64,000 nucleotides of DNA from Breviolum minutum Mf 1.05b.01 (GCA_000507305.1 DF239157.1:186001-250000), one strand, 5' to 3'. Counted from the first letter of the stretch, positions 44,101-45,001 are shown. A program made the numbers and translations. Notes: generated by a model from the letters alone, not told the origin.

Positions 44101-44227
44101 TAGGAAACCCCCATATAGGCCACTTCGAAGAAACTCCGCCACAACCCCAGTCATCTTGCAGACTTACCAACATGGCCATTCACCACCGCAGGGACCACCT
44201 CCGCAGCCAGCACCTGCACGTCCACCG
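2255..44227 (+). CDS. HUWE1/UPL1/Tom1-like E3 ubiquitin ligase, partial, multi-exon (host gene)
   Basis: Exons: 2255-2316, 3442-3546, 4907-4948, 6280-6387, 6952-7013, 7383-7470, 8874-8912, 9336-9378, 11014-11094, 12366-12474, 13526-13584, 14667-14702, 15477-15512, 16678-16736, 17810-17843, 19453-19498, 20957-20995, 42329-42373 and probably 44162-44227. Seen: nearly all junctions keep phase. The joined reading gives a UBM (IDASVLEALPPEIRAEV), then MAEEQRRREQ, FIASLDPMLREEVL, VLQTLPAELVAE and AQMIRDRA. Known: HUWE1, plant UPL1/2 and yeast Tom1 carry the same ordered block (UBM/DUF4414 region, then an LREEVL...LVAEAQMLRDR-like stretch) upstream of a C-terminal HECT domain that transfers ubiquitin to substrates. 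Inferred: this is that ligase's middle part. The acidic and proline-rich 5' exons are a disordered linker. N-terminus and HECT domain are not seen. Introns are 0.6-2.7 kb except one of 21.3 kb that holds another gene. Confidence 0.72.
3325..3370. repeat. (CTT)n(GTT)n microsatellite
   Basis: CTT units followed by GTT units and GCTGCT. Confidence 0.95.
3442..3546 (+). CDS. Ligase exon: acidic Ala/Pro/Thr/Glu-rich linker
   Basis: Acceptor CACTCCCAG|G. The reading starts ESPAATPAVETPAAE and ends VTEEAAE. The in-frame stop 11 bases further on is avoided by a GC donor (GAG|GCAGGC) that keeps phase 0 to the exon at 4907. Low complexity, strongly acidic, no domain. A family F element begins 27 bases downstream, in the intron. 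Confidence 0.6.
3574..3702. mobile_element. Family F element
   Basis: TACCCTAAGGATCCAGATAT and GGGTCTGGATTCTTAGGGAT. Confidence 0.78.
4073..4188. mobile_element. Family G element
   Basis: GGTGTTTCCAAAAATAAGGG and CTATTTTTGGAAACATCCAT. Confidence 0.78.
4359..4473. mobile_element. Family F element, inverted interior
   Basis: ACCCTAAGGATCCAGATTTG, then GATTGATGGTTTCAATCCCA and GTTTGCATCCTTAG. Confidence 0.6.
4600..4748. mobile_element. Family N element
   Basis: TGTGTTAGGGTCGGGTCTAA and TTTAGACCCTGGCACACA; second copy at 49327-49450. Confidence 0.7.
4763..4863. mobile_element. Family B hairpin element
   Basis: Arms CAGTTGATGGCTGAAATCCT and CTGAAATC-complement ending GCCATCAACAG; core CTATAAATAATGGGATATTT. 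Confidence 0.8.
4907..4948 (+). CDS. Ligase exon: short Pro/Glu linker
   Basis: GGTTCAG|GAAG acceptor and GAG|GTGCTG donor enclose 14 codons, EVPAEVPVDPPTTE, phase 0 on both sides. The composition continues that of the neighbouring exons. A family B hairpin ends 43 bases upstream and occupies the intron 3' end. Confidence 0.55.
6280..6387 (+). CDS. Ligase exon: proline-rich linker
   Basis: AAAG|GCACCC acceptor; 36 codons beginning APTAPPTVGP and ending SSEVRTAE; GAG|GTGATC donor. Phase 0 at both ends. GC-rich with Pro/Ala/Val, including a PPPP run. An alternative donor at 6372 (GAG|GTTCGC) would shorten it by 5 codons. Confidence 0.6.
6551..6669. mobile_element. Family C hairpin element
   Basis: CCATCCATGGGACTGGTATA, then TATTTACCTACA; right end TGTAGGTAAATATACG...CCATGGATGG. 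Confidence 0.75.
6682..6811. mobile_element. Family F element
   Basis: CCCTAAGGATCCAGAGATGC and GGGTCTGGATTCTTAGGGT. Confidence 0.78.
6831..6945. mobile_element. Family C element with (TA)n interior
   Basis: AGGTAAATATACCAGTCCCA, a TA-rich run, then CATGGATCCTATGG just before the acceptor of the exon at 6952. Confidence 0.6.
6952..7013 (+). CDS. Ligase exon: acidic linker ending in a hydrophobic segment
   Basis: TTGTTAG|GCACC acceptor and CTCAG|GTGACC donor. Reads APEAETEEDPAAALGIVGDL and ends in phase 2, matching the one-base start of the exon at 7383. The acceptor lies a few bases after the right end of a family C element. Confidence 0.6.
7105..7317. repeat. 210-bp dispersed repeat, copy 1
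   Basis: Shares CGTGTCGTTTCGGTGATGAT, TGACGATGATTGATGCCTAG-like and a D-type tail (CCCTCCCTGAATCT) with 18711-18936. Confidence 0.75.
7383..7470 (+). CDS. Ligase exon: helical segment
   Basis: AATCTCAG|G acceptor. After one base it reads LLNVKKMSPEAELERL, then ATSLGCTQTALLQ. The chosen donor is CAG|GCGTGG (GC type), which gives phase 0. A second possible end is AAG|GTAGGC at 7505, at the start of a family V element. The AELERLATSLGC segment is faintly UBA-like, but too short to call. Confidence 0.5.
7645..7765. mobile_element. Family B hairpin element
   Basis: CTGTTGATGGTTCAGAAATC left end and TTTTTCCATCAACAG right end. Confidence 0.75.
8046..8169. mobile_element. Family B hairpin element
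   Basis: TTGTTGATGGCAACCAGAAA and GATTTCTGAACCATCAACAG. Confidence 0.75.
8874..8912 (+). CDS. Ligase exon (tentative), 13 codons
   Basis: GGCACAG|TCG acceptor followed by SQEILGHMAVVRE and a GAA|GTTGTG donor, phase 0 at both ends. A second frame over the same bases (RKKSWDTWQLYGK) is also open, so frame and end are uncertain. Confidence 0.35.
9005..9037 (+). repeat. (CAG)n trinucleotide run, possibly coding poly-Gln or poly-Ala
   Basis: Eight CAG units follow an ACACAG|G acceptor-like site. Frames open on + give poly-Gln (ELQQQ...) or poly-Ala. No convincing donor follows, so it is recorded as a repeat that may be exonic. Confidence 0.6.
9336..9378 (+). CDS. Ligase exon: first UBM-like segment
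   Basis: CGAAAG|GCT acceptor. Reads AAEIDASVVAELPE, closely parallel to the UBM exon at 13526 (EEIDASVLEALPPE), then GAG|GTGCGG donor. UBMs are short ubiquitin-binding helices built around ID..V...LP; here the second half (IRAE) is missing unless the exon runs on to AAG|GTGGGC at 9412. I infer a degenerate tandem UBM. Confidence 0.55.
9408..9675. mobile_element. Family H element interrupted by a family G copy
   Basis: ACAAGGTGGGCACCGGATCC left end and GACGGGGCCCACCTTGT right end; split by 9451-9559. Confidence 0.78.
9451..9559. mobile_element. Family G element nested in family H
   Basis: TATGGATTTTTCCGAAAAAA and TTTTTGGAAACACCCATA around the ATCCATTTTAATAGGG core. Confidence 0.75.
10041..10260. 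repeat. 20-bp minisatellite, 11 units in exact register
   Basis: Unit TTCCCAGATGCTCCATGGGA. Variants carry CCCC for CTCC (units 2, 4, 8) and CATATG or CAAATG (units 2, 5). The unit core CCCAGATGCTCCATG equals the end of the C' subfamily elements at 38617 and 10879, and the last unit runs straight into TACATGTAGGTAAA, the next part of that element. Confidence 0.95.
10450..10569. mobile_element. Hairpin element with perfect 31-bp arms (family Q)
   Basis: Left arm 10450-10480 and right arm 10539-10569 are exact reverse complements (CCTGGAACCCCAAACAACCA...). Likely recent. Confidence 0.85.
10678..10772. mobile_element. Hairpin element (family O)
   Basis: GTACATAGGGTCCAGGGTTA and TAACCCTGGACCTATGTGC. 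Confidence 0.75.
10879..10960. mobile_element. Family C' element
   Basis: CCCATGTATGGTATATTTAG and GTAGGTAAATATATC...GAGCATCTGGG. Confidence 0.65.
11014..11094 (+). CDS. Ligase exon: unknown segment
   Basis: GTTCAG|GTGG acceptor; 27 codons starting VAKSPFTHYLRWHQDM and ending VVMATLSQ. A GC donor (CAG|GCGTGG) gives phase 0. The same CAGGCGTGGGGC sequence forms the end of the exon at 7383. The other two frames are closed or unlike protein. No family recognised. Confidence 0.5.
12252..12319. repeat. (CAT)n microsatellite
   Basis: About 22 CAT units just before the exon at 12366. Confidence 0.95.
12366..12474 (+). CDS. Ligase exon: Gly/Ala/Ser-rich spacer before UBM
   Basis: TTCCGCCAG|GTC acceptor (an alternative at 12341 adds 8 codons, same phase). 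Reads VNVDHLRRPRSAGSATGG and ends in GPGPVDP with donor CCAG|GTCAGA. It ends in phase 1, exactly completing the glycine before FEEIDAS in the next exon. All three frames are open, but only this one fits the neighbours. Confidence 0.6.
13109..13191. mobile_element. Family E element
   Basis: CTAAGAATCCTCACCCCTCA and CTTCCATTGGAGGGTCC...GGATTCCTAAGG. Confidence 0.72.
13225..13492. mobile_element. Family I element interrupted by a family A element
   Basis: Ends CAATTGGAGGATCACCTCCC and GGGATGATCCTTCCAAG are the family I inverted repeats. The interior is split at GGTTATTAA by a family A copy and resumes with TTAACCACTG. Confidence 0.75.
13352..13454. mobile_element. Family A element nested in family I, TTAA duplicated
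   Basis: Ends CTCGGTGGTGGTTTCAA and GGTTCAACCACTACCTAG. The interior has the family hallmark GGAAGATTCCCATTTTGAC. TTAA stands at 13348-13351 and 13455-13458. Confidence 0.8.
13526..13584 (+). CDS. Ligase exon: ubiquitin-binding motif (UBM)
   Basis: Acceptor AGCCAG|GC, donor GAG|GTGGTC. Reads FEEIDASVLEALPPEIRAE. Known: UBMs in HUWE1, UPL1 and Rev1 have the core ID..VL.ALP.EI..E, with the LP pair contacting ubiquitin. All core positions are present. It joins in phase 0 to VMAEEQRRREQ in the next exon, as in UPL1/HUWE1 where RAEV is followed by a Gln/Arg-rich helix. This is the best single-exon identification in the window. Confidence 0.8.
13902..14045. mobile_element. Family H element
   Basis: ACAAGGTGGGACC left end and CACACAGCCCACCTTG right end; CCCCAGTTACCCGTTTATTT interior. 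Confidence 0.65.
14238..14333. mobile_element. Family A element
   Basis: 96 bp with perfect 17-bp ends CTGGTTGGTGGTTTCAA and TTGAAACCACCAACCAG; interior GGGGAAGATTCCCATTTTGAC-type. No clear target duplication. Confidence 0.8.
14667..14702 (+). CDS. Ligase exon: Gln/Arg/Glu helix after UBM
   Basis: GCGAAG|GTA acceptor. Reads VMAEEQRRREQA directly after RAE of the UBM exon. The donor is unclear: GC sites at CAA|GC or GCG|GC keep phase 0, while the GT site at 14708 would shift the frame of the next exon. Confidence 0.65.
15309..15412. mobile_element. Family A element with AGTAA duplication
   Basis: Ends CTAGGTGGTGG and CCACCAACCAG. AGTAA flanks both sides (15304-15308, 15413-15417). Lies in the intron before the exon at 15477. 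Confidence 0.78.
15477..15512 (+). CDS. Ligase exon: Ala/Gln-rich helix
   Basis: TTTCTACAG|GAA acceptor; 12 codons ERQAAQAAAAAQ continuing the REQA helix; donor CAG|GCGCGT (GC). Reading past the donor hits an in-frame TGA, which supports the GC site. Two alternative frames are open to a GTATGT site at 15530. Confidence 0.55.
15568..15675. mobile_element. Family A element, degenerate
   Basis: GAAGGTGGTGGTTTCAAG on the left and GGTTGGTTCAACCGG on the right, with diverged interior. Confidence 0.5.
15773..15876. mobile_element. Family C element
   Basis: GATCCATGGTTGCCTGGCAT and ATATCAGTCCCATGGATCC. Confidence 0.7.
16026..16136. mobile_element. Family B element, left end trimmed
   Basis: TTATGGTTCAGAAATCCGGC and GGCCGGATTTCCTCCATCAG. 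Confidence 0.6.
16678..16736 (+). CDS. Ligase exon: Gly/Ala spacer
   Basis: CTTCAAAG|GCG acceptor. Reads APAGPDATAGAGAGAA with a donor CCA|GTGAAT leaving one base. The next exon's first two bases complete a serine, giving continuous phase into GDMDNASFIAS. Confidence 0.6.
17315..17426. mobile_element. Family V element
   Basis: TCTGGGCAAATTAGAGC and AGTAATTTGCCCAGA; contains the CCCCAAAGGTTACTAAGTAA donor-like stretch. Confidence 0.65.
17688..17772. mobile_element. Family C hairpin element
   Basis: CCCGTAGGATCCATGTATGG, TATATTTACC; right end GGTAAATATACC...GGATCCTATGGG. Confidence 0.8.
17810..17843 (+). CDS. Ligase exon: DNASFIA segment
   Basis: ATCCCAG|GT acceptor and TTC|GTCACT donor. Reads GDMDNASFIA and joins in phase 2 to the exon at 19453, giving FIASLDPMLREEVL. 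Known: HUWE1 and UPL1 have a 14-residue FIAT(L/F)P.DLREEVL stretch at this place. Length and spacing match without gaps, which fixes the short exon boundaries. Confidence 0.7.
18601..18698. mobile_element. Family A element with CTAG duplication
   Basis: Ends CTAGATGGTGGTTTCAA and TTGAAACCACCAACCAG; CTAG at 18597-18600 and 18699-18702. Confidence 0.75.
18711..18936. repeat. 210-bp dispersed repeat, copy 2
   Basis: About 80% alike by eye to 7105-7317; adjoins a family A element at its left. Confidence 0.75.
19292..19349. repeat. (CCAA)n microsatellite
   Basis: About 14 tetranucleotide units. A shorter copy lies at 7341-7364; both precede ligase exons. Confidence 0.95.
19453..19498 (+). CDS. 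Ligase exon: LREEVL block
   Basis: GCCGAG|G acceptor. Reads LDPMLREEVLMTAPE with a GC donor (GAG|GCAAGG). The GT donor five bases downstream would break the frame of the next exon; the GC donor keeps LMTAPE-EVLQTLPAELVAE aligned without a gap to LLTSSDAILANLTPALVAE of UPL1-type ligases. Confidence 0.75.
20068..20112. repeat. (GAT)n microsatellite
   Basis: About 14 units, one interrupted. Confidence 0.95.
20509..20614. mobile_element. Family G element
   Basis: GGGTGTTTCCAACAATAGGG and CTATTTTAGGAAACACCCA. Confidence 0.78.
20957..20995 (+). CDS. Ligase exon: LPAELVAE block
   Basis: GACCGAAAG|GAA acceptor, GAG|GTTGGG donor, 13 codons EVLQTLPAELVAE, phase 0 on both sides. In HUWE1/UPL1 this is followed directly by AQMLRDR or ANMLRER. 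No such exon follows in the next 1.3 kb; the match is at 42329. Confidence 0.75.
21117..21237. mobile_element. Family L element
   Basis: GGTTGGTTGGGTTATATAGG, CTACCCAGTTATATAGGG, CCATTATAAGGATCCCTATA and a CGTGGCTC end; related copies at 27083-27211 and 12530-12634. Confidence 0.6.
21602..21737. mobile_element. Hairpin element (family T)
   Basis: AAAAGAACCCCAACATACCC and GGGGTATGTTGGAAAGTTCT arms. Confidence 0.65.
22297..22339 (+). CDS. Nested gene exon 1 with start codon
   Basis: ATG one base after GGTTCACTTAAG, an acceptor suited to spliced-leader trans-splicing (known for dinoflagellate mRNAs). Reads MAPAMKWMAKKTTE with donor A|GTACCT in phase 1, matching the two-base start of the next exon. 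A MAPAMK-like Met/Ala/Lys N-terminus is common in dinoflagellate proteins. The first ATG was chosen because no in-frame AG acceptor lies between it and the TTAAG site. Confidence 0.55.
22297..41275 (+). CDS. Nested same-strand gene: low-complexity, probably RNA-related protein
   Basis: Exons: 22297-22339, 23679-23741, 26914-27027, 28181-28231, 29074-29217, 29995-30050, (one missing), 31356-31521, 31763-31932, 33258-33438, 34676-34806, 35166-35350, 35902-36069, 37945-38010, 39015-39082, 41105-41275. Seen: all joins except 30050/31356 keep phase. About 590 codons run from an ATG after a TTAAG|C acceptor-like site (fit for spliced-leader addition) to a TGA. Order: Lys/Gly/Glu-rich linkers with a WNDGWND stretch; a compact domain over exons 31356-31932 (DISDVK, TDIFVAWGHQQEKDSP); Pro/Gly/His and Gln/Ala-rich exons; poly-Ala; LQIVDPSS and LQIKNPTTGEA motifs. 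Inferred: an RNA-binding or translation-linked protein; no family is proven. It lies wholly within the 20996-42328 ligase intron. Confidence 0.62.
22388..22487. mobile_element. Family A element with 11-bp flanking repeat
   Basis: Ends TTAGTTGGTGGTTTCAA and TTGAAACCACCAACCAG. TTGAATGGTGG (22377-22387) and TTGAATGATGG (22488-22498) flank it. Confidence 0.78.
22679..22778. mobile_element. Family A element, degenerate right end
   Basis: CTAGGTGGTGCTTTCAAG left end, GGGTTGAAACCACATACC right end. Its left flank is shared with the copy at 28602. Confidence 0.65.
23390..23640. mobile_element. Family H element interrupted by a family A copy
   Basis: Starts ACAAGGTGGGCC; interior GTTATAAGTAGGGACCCATAACTCC-like. 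Interrupted at 23460-23559, then CCAGTGAAACCC and TACCCCCATGTCCCTCC. Confidence 0.6.
23460..23559. mobile_element. Family A element nested in family H, TTAT duplicated
   Basis: Ends CCGGATGGTGGTTTCAA and GGTTCAACCACCAACTAG; TTAT at 23456-23459 and 23560-23563. Confidence 0.78.
23679..23741 (+). CDS. Nested gene exon 2: Lys/Gly-rich
   Basis: CGGCTGAG|GT acceptor, AAAG|GTGAGA donor. Reads EEKPAKGKGAGSKGQKKETK in phase 1/1. Strongly basic and glycine-rich, as in exons 3 to 5. Confidence 0.6.
23802..23926. mobile_element. Family V element, TGTA duplicated
   Basis: Ends TCTGGTCAAATTA and TAATTTGACCAGA; TGTA at 23798-23801 and 23927-23930. Interior matches copies at 17315 and about 42060. Confidence 0.75.
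23994..24426. mobile_element. 433-bp element with 8-bp target duplication
   Basis: Ends GCTAAGAGACC and GGTCTCTTACC; TAAATATA at 23986-23993 and 24427-24434. The interior has a long imperfect palindrome (about 24110-24228) and no ORF. An 8-bp duplication fits hAT-like DNA transposons (family knowledge); no transposase is present. Confidence 0.72.
26006..26107. mobile_element. Family A element
   Basis: CTAGGTGGTGGTTTCA left end, GGTTCAACCACCAACTGG right end; interior CCCCGAAAATTGGGGAAG. Its 5' flank is nearly identical to that of the copy at 27678. Confidence 0.78.
26684..26784. mobile_element. Family B hairpin element
   Basis: CTGTTGATGGAAGATATCCT and GGTTTTCTTCCATCAACAG, arms about 30 bp. 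Confidence 0.8.
26914..27027 (+). CDS. Nested gene exon 3: Trp/Asn/Asp then Lys/Glu-rich
   Basis: GCCCCAG|CC acceptor (phase 1) and AAAG|GTAAGT donor, the best consensus donor in the window. Reads RWNDGWNDSSYDSWWNDW, then KSKPKKGKSEEEKGSK. An alternative acceptor at 26926 would not match the phase of exon 2. A family L element starts 55 bases downstream. Confidence 0.65.
27083..27211. mobile_element. Family L element
   Basis: GGTTGGTTAGG start, CCATTATAAGGATCCCTATT core, ACGGCTCA end. Confidence 0.6.
27678..27778. mobile_element. Family A element, ACAT duplicated
   Basis: CTAGGTGTTGGTTTCAA and GTGAAACTACCAACCAG; ACAT at 27674-27677 and 27779-27782. Confidence 0.75.
28181..28231 (+). CDS. 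Nested gene exon 4: charged linker
   Basis: CTTCCCGCAG|GC acceptor. Reads KHEERESSDDKKGKGK; GC donor AAAG|GCGCCC keeps phase 1. Composition matches exons 2, 3 and 5. Confidence 0.6.
28488..28532. mobile_element. Family A right-end fragment
   Basis: CCCGATCCTAATATTTTTCA, then GGTGGTTTCACCACCAACTA; no left half. Confidence 0.5.
28602..28707. mobile_element. Family A element
   Basis: CTAGGTGGTGGTTTCAA left end and TTGAAACCACCAACCA right end. Confidence 0.75.
28858..28997. mobile_element. Family I element
   Basis: ACTTGGAGGATCATCCCAGT and AGTGGGATGATCCTCCCAGT. Confidence 0.78.
29074..29217 (+). CDS. Nested gene exon 5: basic, helical
   Basis: GTCGCCAG|GT acceptor. Reads KGRSEKGDWPPVNGAK, then a helix-rich part (AEVEAEMAKSKIERVKR) and FRSGKGWKMK. 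Donor AAGG|GTCCAC (phase 1) is preferred because it joins in phase to the exon at 29995. Reading on instead reaches a TGA at 29232, so a gene end here is the alternative. A family A element begins at 29234. Confidence 0.65.
29234..29335. mobile_element. Family A element abutting the exon end at 29217
   Basis: ACCGGTGGGTTTCAA left end and TTCAAACCACCACCTAG right end. Confidence 0.7.
29812..29912. mobile_element. Family B hairpin element
   Basis: CTGTTGATGGAAGAAATCCT and GGATTTCCTCCATCAACCG; core CTATAAATAATGGGATATTT. Confidence 0.8.
29995..30050 (+). CDS. Nested gene exon 6
   Basis: AAAACTCAG|GC acceptor and TGTCAG|GTGGGT donor, both good consensus. Reads NADSGGKQPVEAKGANCQ in phase 1/0. The next found exon needs a phase 2 predecessor, so one exon between 30051 and 31355 is missing, possibly within the N gap. 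Confidence 0.6.
30158..30266. mobile_element. Family C element
   Basis: CATATAGGTTCCATGGACGG and CATGGATCCTATGGG, with GGTATATTTAGG / GGTAAATATACC inner arms. Confidence 0.7.
30311..30370. mobile_element. Family A left-end fragment
   Basis: CTGGCTGGTGGTGGTATCAA followed by the TTTTCACCC interior; right half lost. Confidence 0.5.
30454..30560. mobile_element. Family G element
   Basis: ATGGGTGTTTCCAAAAATAA and TATTTTTGGAAACGCCCAT. Confidence 0.8.
30736..30795. other. Assembly gap (60 N)
   Basis: A run of 60 N inside a partly palindromic stretch (GTTATAACCC...TTTATGACTG) that resembles family H sequence on both sides. It falls in an intron of the nested gene. Confidence 0.95.
31356..31521 (+). 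CDS. Nested gene exon: first half of folded domain
   Basis: CTCTCCAG|C acceptor (phase 2) and AAG|GTCCAA donor. Reads ILTQNIWEVHKHSGMGCAVV, SLAAADTREAIMCYAEKTFG and ends LEMDISDVK. The alternation of hydrophobic strands and a helix (TREAIMCYAEKTFG) is RRM-like in outline, but RNP motifs are not evident. Continuous with the next exon. Confidence 0.7.
31560..31668. mobile_element. Family B element, right end lost
   Basis: CTGCTGATGGTTCAGAAATC, then the ATAATGGGATAAAACTACC core and TCAACTGGTTAGCCG. It fills most of the 241-nt intron 31522-31762, the shortest in the window. Confidence 0.65.
31763..31932 (+). CDS. Nested gene exon: second half of folded domain
   Basis: TCTTTTCAG|CTG acceptor and GTCAG|GTTGG donor (phase 0/2). 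Reads LRKRHKDKGTGREVLTDIFV, AWGHQQEKDSPLTVDEIADY and FDKSLDFWGKGITELV. The pattern TDIFVAWGHQ.EK.SPL....ADYFD looks like a conserved domain. I cannot name it. Confidence 0.7.
32109..32214. mobile_element. Family B hairpin element, inverted orientation
   Basis: GGTTGATGGCTGAAATTCGG and GGATTGCTTCCATCAACAG; core reversed (TATTTATAGGG). Confidence 0.75.
32534..32646. repeat. (GATA)n microsatellite
   Basis: GATA array with regular ATTGATAGATAG interruptions, about 113 bp. Confidence 0.95.
33258..33438 (+). CDS. Nested gene exon: Pro/Gly/Met/His-rich
   Basis: TTTTAAG|G acceptor and TACAAT|GTGACC donor (phase 2/0). Starts LYEDAMNAPPGAPGPALN, has GRGPGGPRPPPPP and a His/Met/Pro part, and ends QPNPYYN. 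Low complexity, typical of RNA-granule or splicing-associated proteins (inference). Confidence 0.65.
33729..33846. mobile_element. Family B hairpin element
   Basis: CGGTTGATGGCTGAAATCCG and GGATTTCTGAACCATCAACAG-type end. Confidence 0.75.
34676..34806 (+). CDS. Nested gene exon: Met/Asn/Gln/Ala-rich
   Basis: TTCCCAAG|GCG acceptor. Reads AMYGAMMNPAMNPYMQQQ, then Ala/Gln/Tyr repeats. Donor CAT|GTTGCT (phase 2) joins to FYDAKGKWGG. Prion-like Gln composition. Confidence 0.62.
34848..34967. mobile_element. Family E element, inverted
   Basis: CCTTAAGAATTTGCAAGGAC and GAAGGGTCAGGATTCTTAGG; CTCCAATGGAAGGG core reversed. Confidence 0.72.
35166..35350 (+). CDS. Nested gene exon: Gly/Lys-rich then poly-Ala and acidic
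   Basis: GCCTAAG|G acceptor and GGAGG|GTCACT donor (phase 2/1). Starts FYDAKGKWGGKGMKGGGK, passes an 11-residue Ala run, and ends in a Pro/Glu/Val part (AEGEAKPEAVVAE). The KGKGG stretch links it to the basic exons left of the N gap. Confidence 0.65.
35902..36069 (+). CDS. Nested gene exon: poly-Ala and first LQI motif
   Basis: GCCAAG|GC acceptor. Reads SDPAAAAAAAATAAVQAAV, then PKPRLLQIVDPSSAMAFG. Donor GAT|GTAAGT lies 24 bases inside a family I element, so the last codons (YLEDHPSG) are read from the element's terminal repeat. An alternative end at GAT|GTCGAG (36030) would avoid the element but breaks phase with the exon at 37945. Confidence 0.6.
36046..36208. mobile_element. Family I element overlapping an exon end
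   Basis: ACTTGGAAGATCATCCCAGT and ACTGGGATGATCCTCCAAGT. The donor GTAAGT of the exon at 35902 lies inside its left arm. Confidence 0.78.
36308..36414. mobile_element. Family A element
   Basis: CTAGGTGGTGGGTTCAA and GGTTCAACCACCAACTAG. Confidence 0.75.
36848..36957. mobile_element. Family G element
   Basis: TATGGGTGTTTCCAAAAATA and TATTTTCAGAAACATCCATA. Confidence 0.8.
37311..37400. mobile_element. Family F element
   Basis: ACCCTAAGGATCCAGATATT and GGGTCTGGATTTTTAGGG. Confidence 0.75.
37626..37735. mobile_element. Family E element, inverted
   Basis: CCCTAAGAATCCCCGGTTGG and AAATCGGATTCTTAG. Confidence 0.7.
37945..38010 (+). CDS. Nested gene exon
   Basis: GTACCAG|GT acceptor and GACT|GTAGGT donor. 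Reads GKPIDTIGTFGERILRKKNG in phase 1/1, fitting both neighbours. No family recognised. Confidence 0.5.
38048..38240. mobile_element. Family D element interrupted by a family B copy
   Basis: CTTCCTGGGAACTAACGGCT left end; CTGGCTGTTAGTTTCAGGGA right end; split by 38097-38175. Confidence 0.7.
38097..38175. mobile_element. Family B element nested in family D, ACTAG duplicated
   Basis: TTGATATGGTAAATATCG to GATTTCTGAACCATCAAC; ACTAG at 38092-38096 and 38176-38180. Confidence 0.7.
38361..38454. mobile_element. Family C element
   Basis: TCCCATAGGATCTATGTGAC and CCAGTCCCATGGATCCTAT. Confidence 0.75.
38617..38717. mobile_element. Family C' element
   Basis: ACCCAGATGCTCAATGGGG left end and CATTGAGCATTTGGGT right end; inner GTAGGTAAATATACC. 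Confidence 0.7.
39015..39082 (+). CDS. Nested gene exon: second LQI motif
   Basis: CTTGAG|GT acceptor, GCG|GTGTCC donor. Reads MN, then FEPRKPSTPLQIKNPTTGEA. RKP..LQI.(D/N)P.TG resembles short motifs in fungal and protist eIF4G/ataxin-2-type proteins; this is only a weak hint. It parallels KPRLLQIVDPSS in the exon at 35902. Confidence 0.55.
39559..39644. mobile_element. Family B right part
   Basis: Starts CACCATCTGGGATTTATAAA and ends ACTGAACCATCAACAG. Confidence 0.6.
39890..40105. mobile_element. Family H-like element with an insertion
   Basis: ACAAGGGCTCATAACTCCAT left part; CAGTTACCCATTTATTTTCA right part; about 80 bp of other sequence between. Confidence 0.5.
40412..40534. mobile_element. 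Family H element, complete
   Basis: ACAAGGTGGGCCCTGAAGCA and GGATTTGGGGCCCACCTTGT; 123 bp, uninterrupted. Confidence 0.82.
40881..40979. mobile_element. Hairpin element with perfect 28-bp arms (family P)
   Basis: TATACCAGCACCTTCAAAGG and CCTTTGAAGGTGCTGGTATA; arms 40881-40908 and 40952-40979. Confidence 0.85.
41105..41275 (+). CDS. Nested gene probable last exon with stop
   Basis: CCACCAAG|CCA acceptor after a pyrimidine tract. Reads PRQRLVDSESALREALG, then SKSNSSLREAVDRKN, and runs in frame to TGA at 41273. A GC donor at GAG|GCTGTT (41185) is an alternative, with more exons then still to find before 42329. Confidence 0.5.
   Translation, partial: PRQRLVDSESALREALGNSKSNSSLREAVDRKNPLYHRSVLNFGLGSYPHENRGKL
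42329..42373 (+). CDS. Ligase exon: AQMIRDRA block
   Basis: CCTTGACAG|GCG acceptor, GAG|GTACCG donor, 15 codons AQMIRDRAFMRIARE, phase 0 at both ends. It continues LVAE of the exon at 20957 exactly as in HUWE1 (LVAEAQMLRDRA). The intervening intron is 21,333 nt and contains a complete-looking gene on the same strand. Confidence 0.68.
43222..43319. mobile_element. Family C hairpin element
   Basis: CCCATAGGATCCATGGTTGC and GTCCCATGGATCCTATGGG. Confidence 0.8.
43334..43449. mobile_element. Family B hairpin element
   Basis: CTGTTGACGCTTCAGAAATC and GATTTCAGCCATCAACAA. Begins 15 bases after a family C copy ends. Confidence 0.72.
43637..43754. mobile_element. Family E element
   Basis: TACCCTAAAAATCCTGACCC and GGGATTCTTAGGGTA; CCTTCCATTGGAGGGTCC inside. 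Confidence 0.8.
44002..44120. mobile_element. Family G variant
   Basis: GGGGTCTATATGGTGGTTTC and GGAAACCCCCATATAGG, CCTAAAATGGTGG inner arms. Confidence 0.65.
44162..44227 (+). CDS. Probable ligase exon: proline-rich segment
   Basis: ATCTTGCAG|ACT acceptor. In phase 0 it reads TYQHGHSPPQGPPPQPAPA and continues RPP up to CCG|GTGGTG. A donor at CAC|GTCCAC (44218) is an alternative that would suit the exon at 44727. Membership of the ligase is inferred from phase only. Confidence 0.45.
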
Positions 44228-44514
44228 GTGGTGACCAACCCCAGAGTAGATCAGTAGATCGATTTTTTTCGGGGCGAAGATATGAAAGCCAGAGTAACTT
44301 CCAGTATAGATATATAACTTACGTATATATATATATGTGTATAGATCTCCCGCTGTGACATAGATATATAGATATAGTTGCAAAATGACTCTTTGAAATG
44401 TGATTTGTTTCAACGGATTTTTTCGAAATAACACATGAGCGATCGGCAAAAAGGTTCAACTCTTCGTCTTCTTGTGGGATGGACTTTCTACTCATAATTT
44501 GATCAAAGCCCTGT

Positions 44515-45001
44515 AAAGCGAAGCCGGAACACCAAAAGCGAAGCCATATTCCCTATACATCCATATACCATGTTTTCACATAATGAAAAGGACTTCAGGA
44601 ACAGGCCCGTTTATACTTCGACATGTATTTGCGATTTCATTTTTGTGTGTTTTTTTGTCATTCATTTGGGTTAATCTGCATCTTGGCTGCACGGNTCATG
44701 GGTATAGTGGCACATACAAATTCCAGACCTACCACGGACCAGGCCTGATGCTCATGTCGTTCAAATGCACAACGCCCAGATAAATTTTTCATATTGCTGG
44801 CAAAGCATCCTCAACAAATACACCACACATGGCATTGAAATCCTCGACGTGAGTGTGTGAAAAGAAGTGCATTCCTGATTTGACAAATCCGCATTTGGGA
44901 TTTCTGTGAATATATTGATTTCCTATGGGGACTGTACAACTATGATAGACAAAATTATCAAAAGCTTTGCAAAGCGAAGCCGGAACACCAAAAGCGAAGC
45001 C
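44515..45001. repeat. 31-bp direct repeats flanking an exon
   Basis: AAAGCGAAGCCGGAACACCA... occurs identically at 44515-44545 and 44971-45001, on either side of the exon at 44727 and of a single N (44695). Confidence 0.85.
44727..44848 (+). CDS. Exon of unassigned gene: HNAQINFSYCWQ segment
   Basis: ATTCCAG|AC acceptor (or ACCAG|G at 44742), GAC|GTGAGT donor. Reads DAHVVQMHNAQINFSYCW, then QSILNKYTTHGIEILD. A tail like KYTTHGIEILDV is reminiscent of band-7/SPFH proteins, but this is a guess from one short match. The exon is flanked by a 31-bp direct repeat. Confidence 0.5.
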
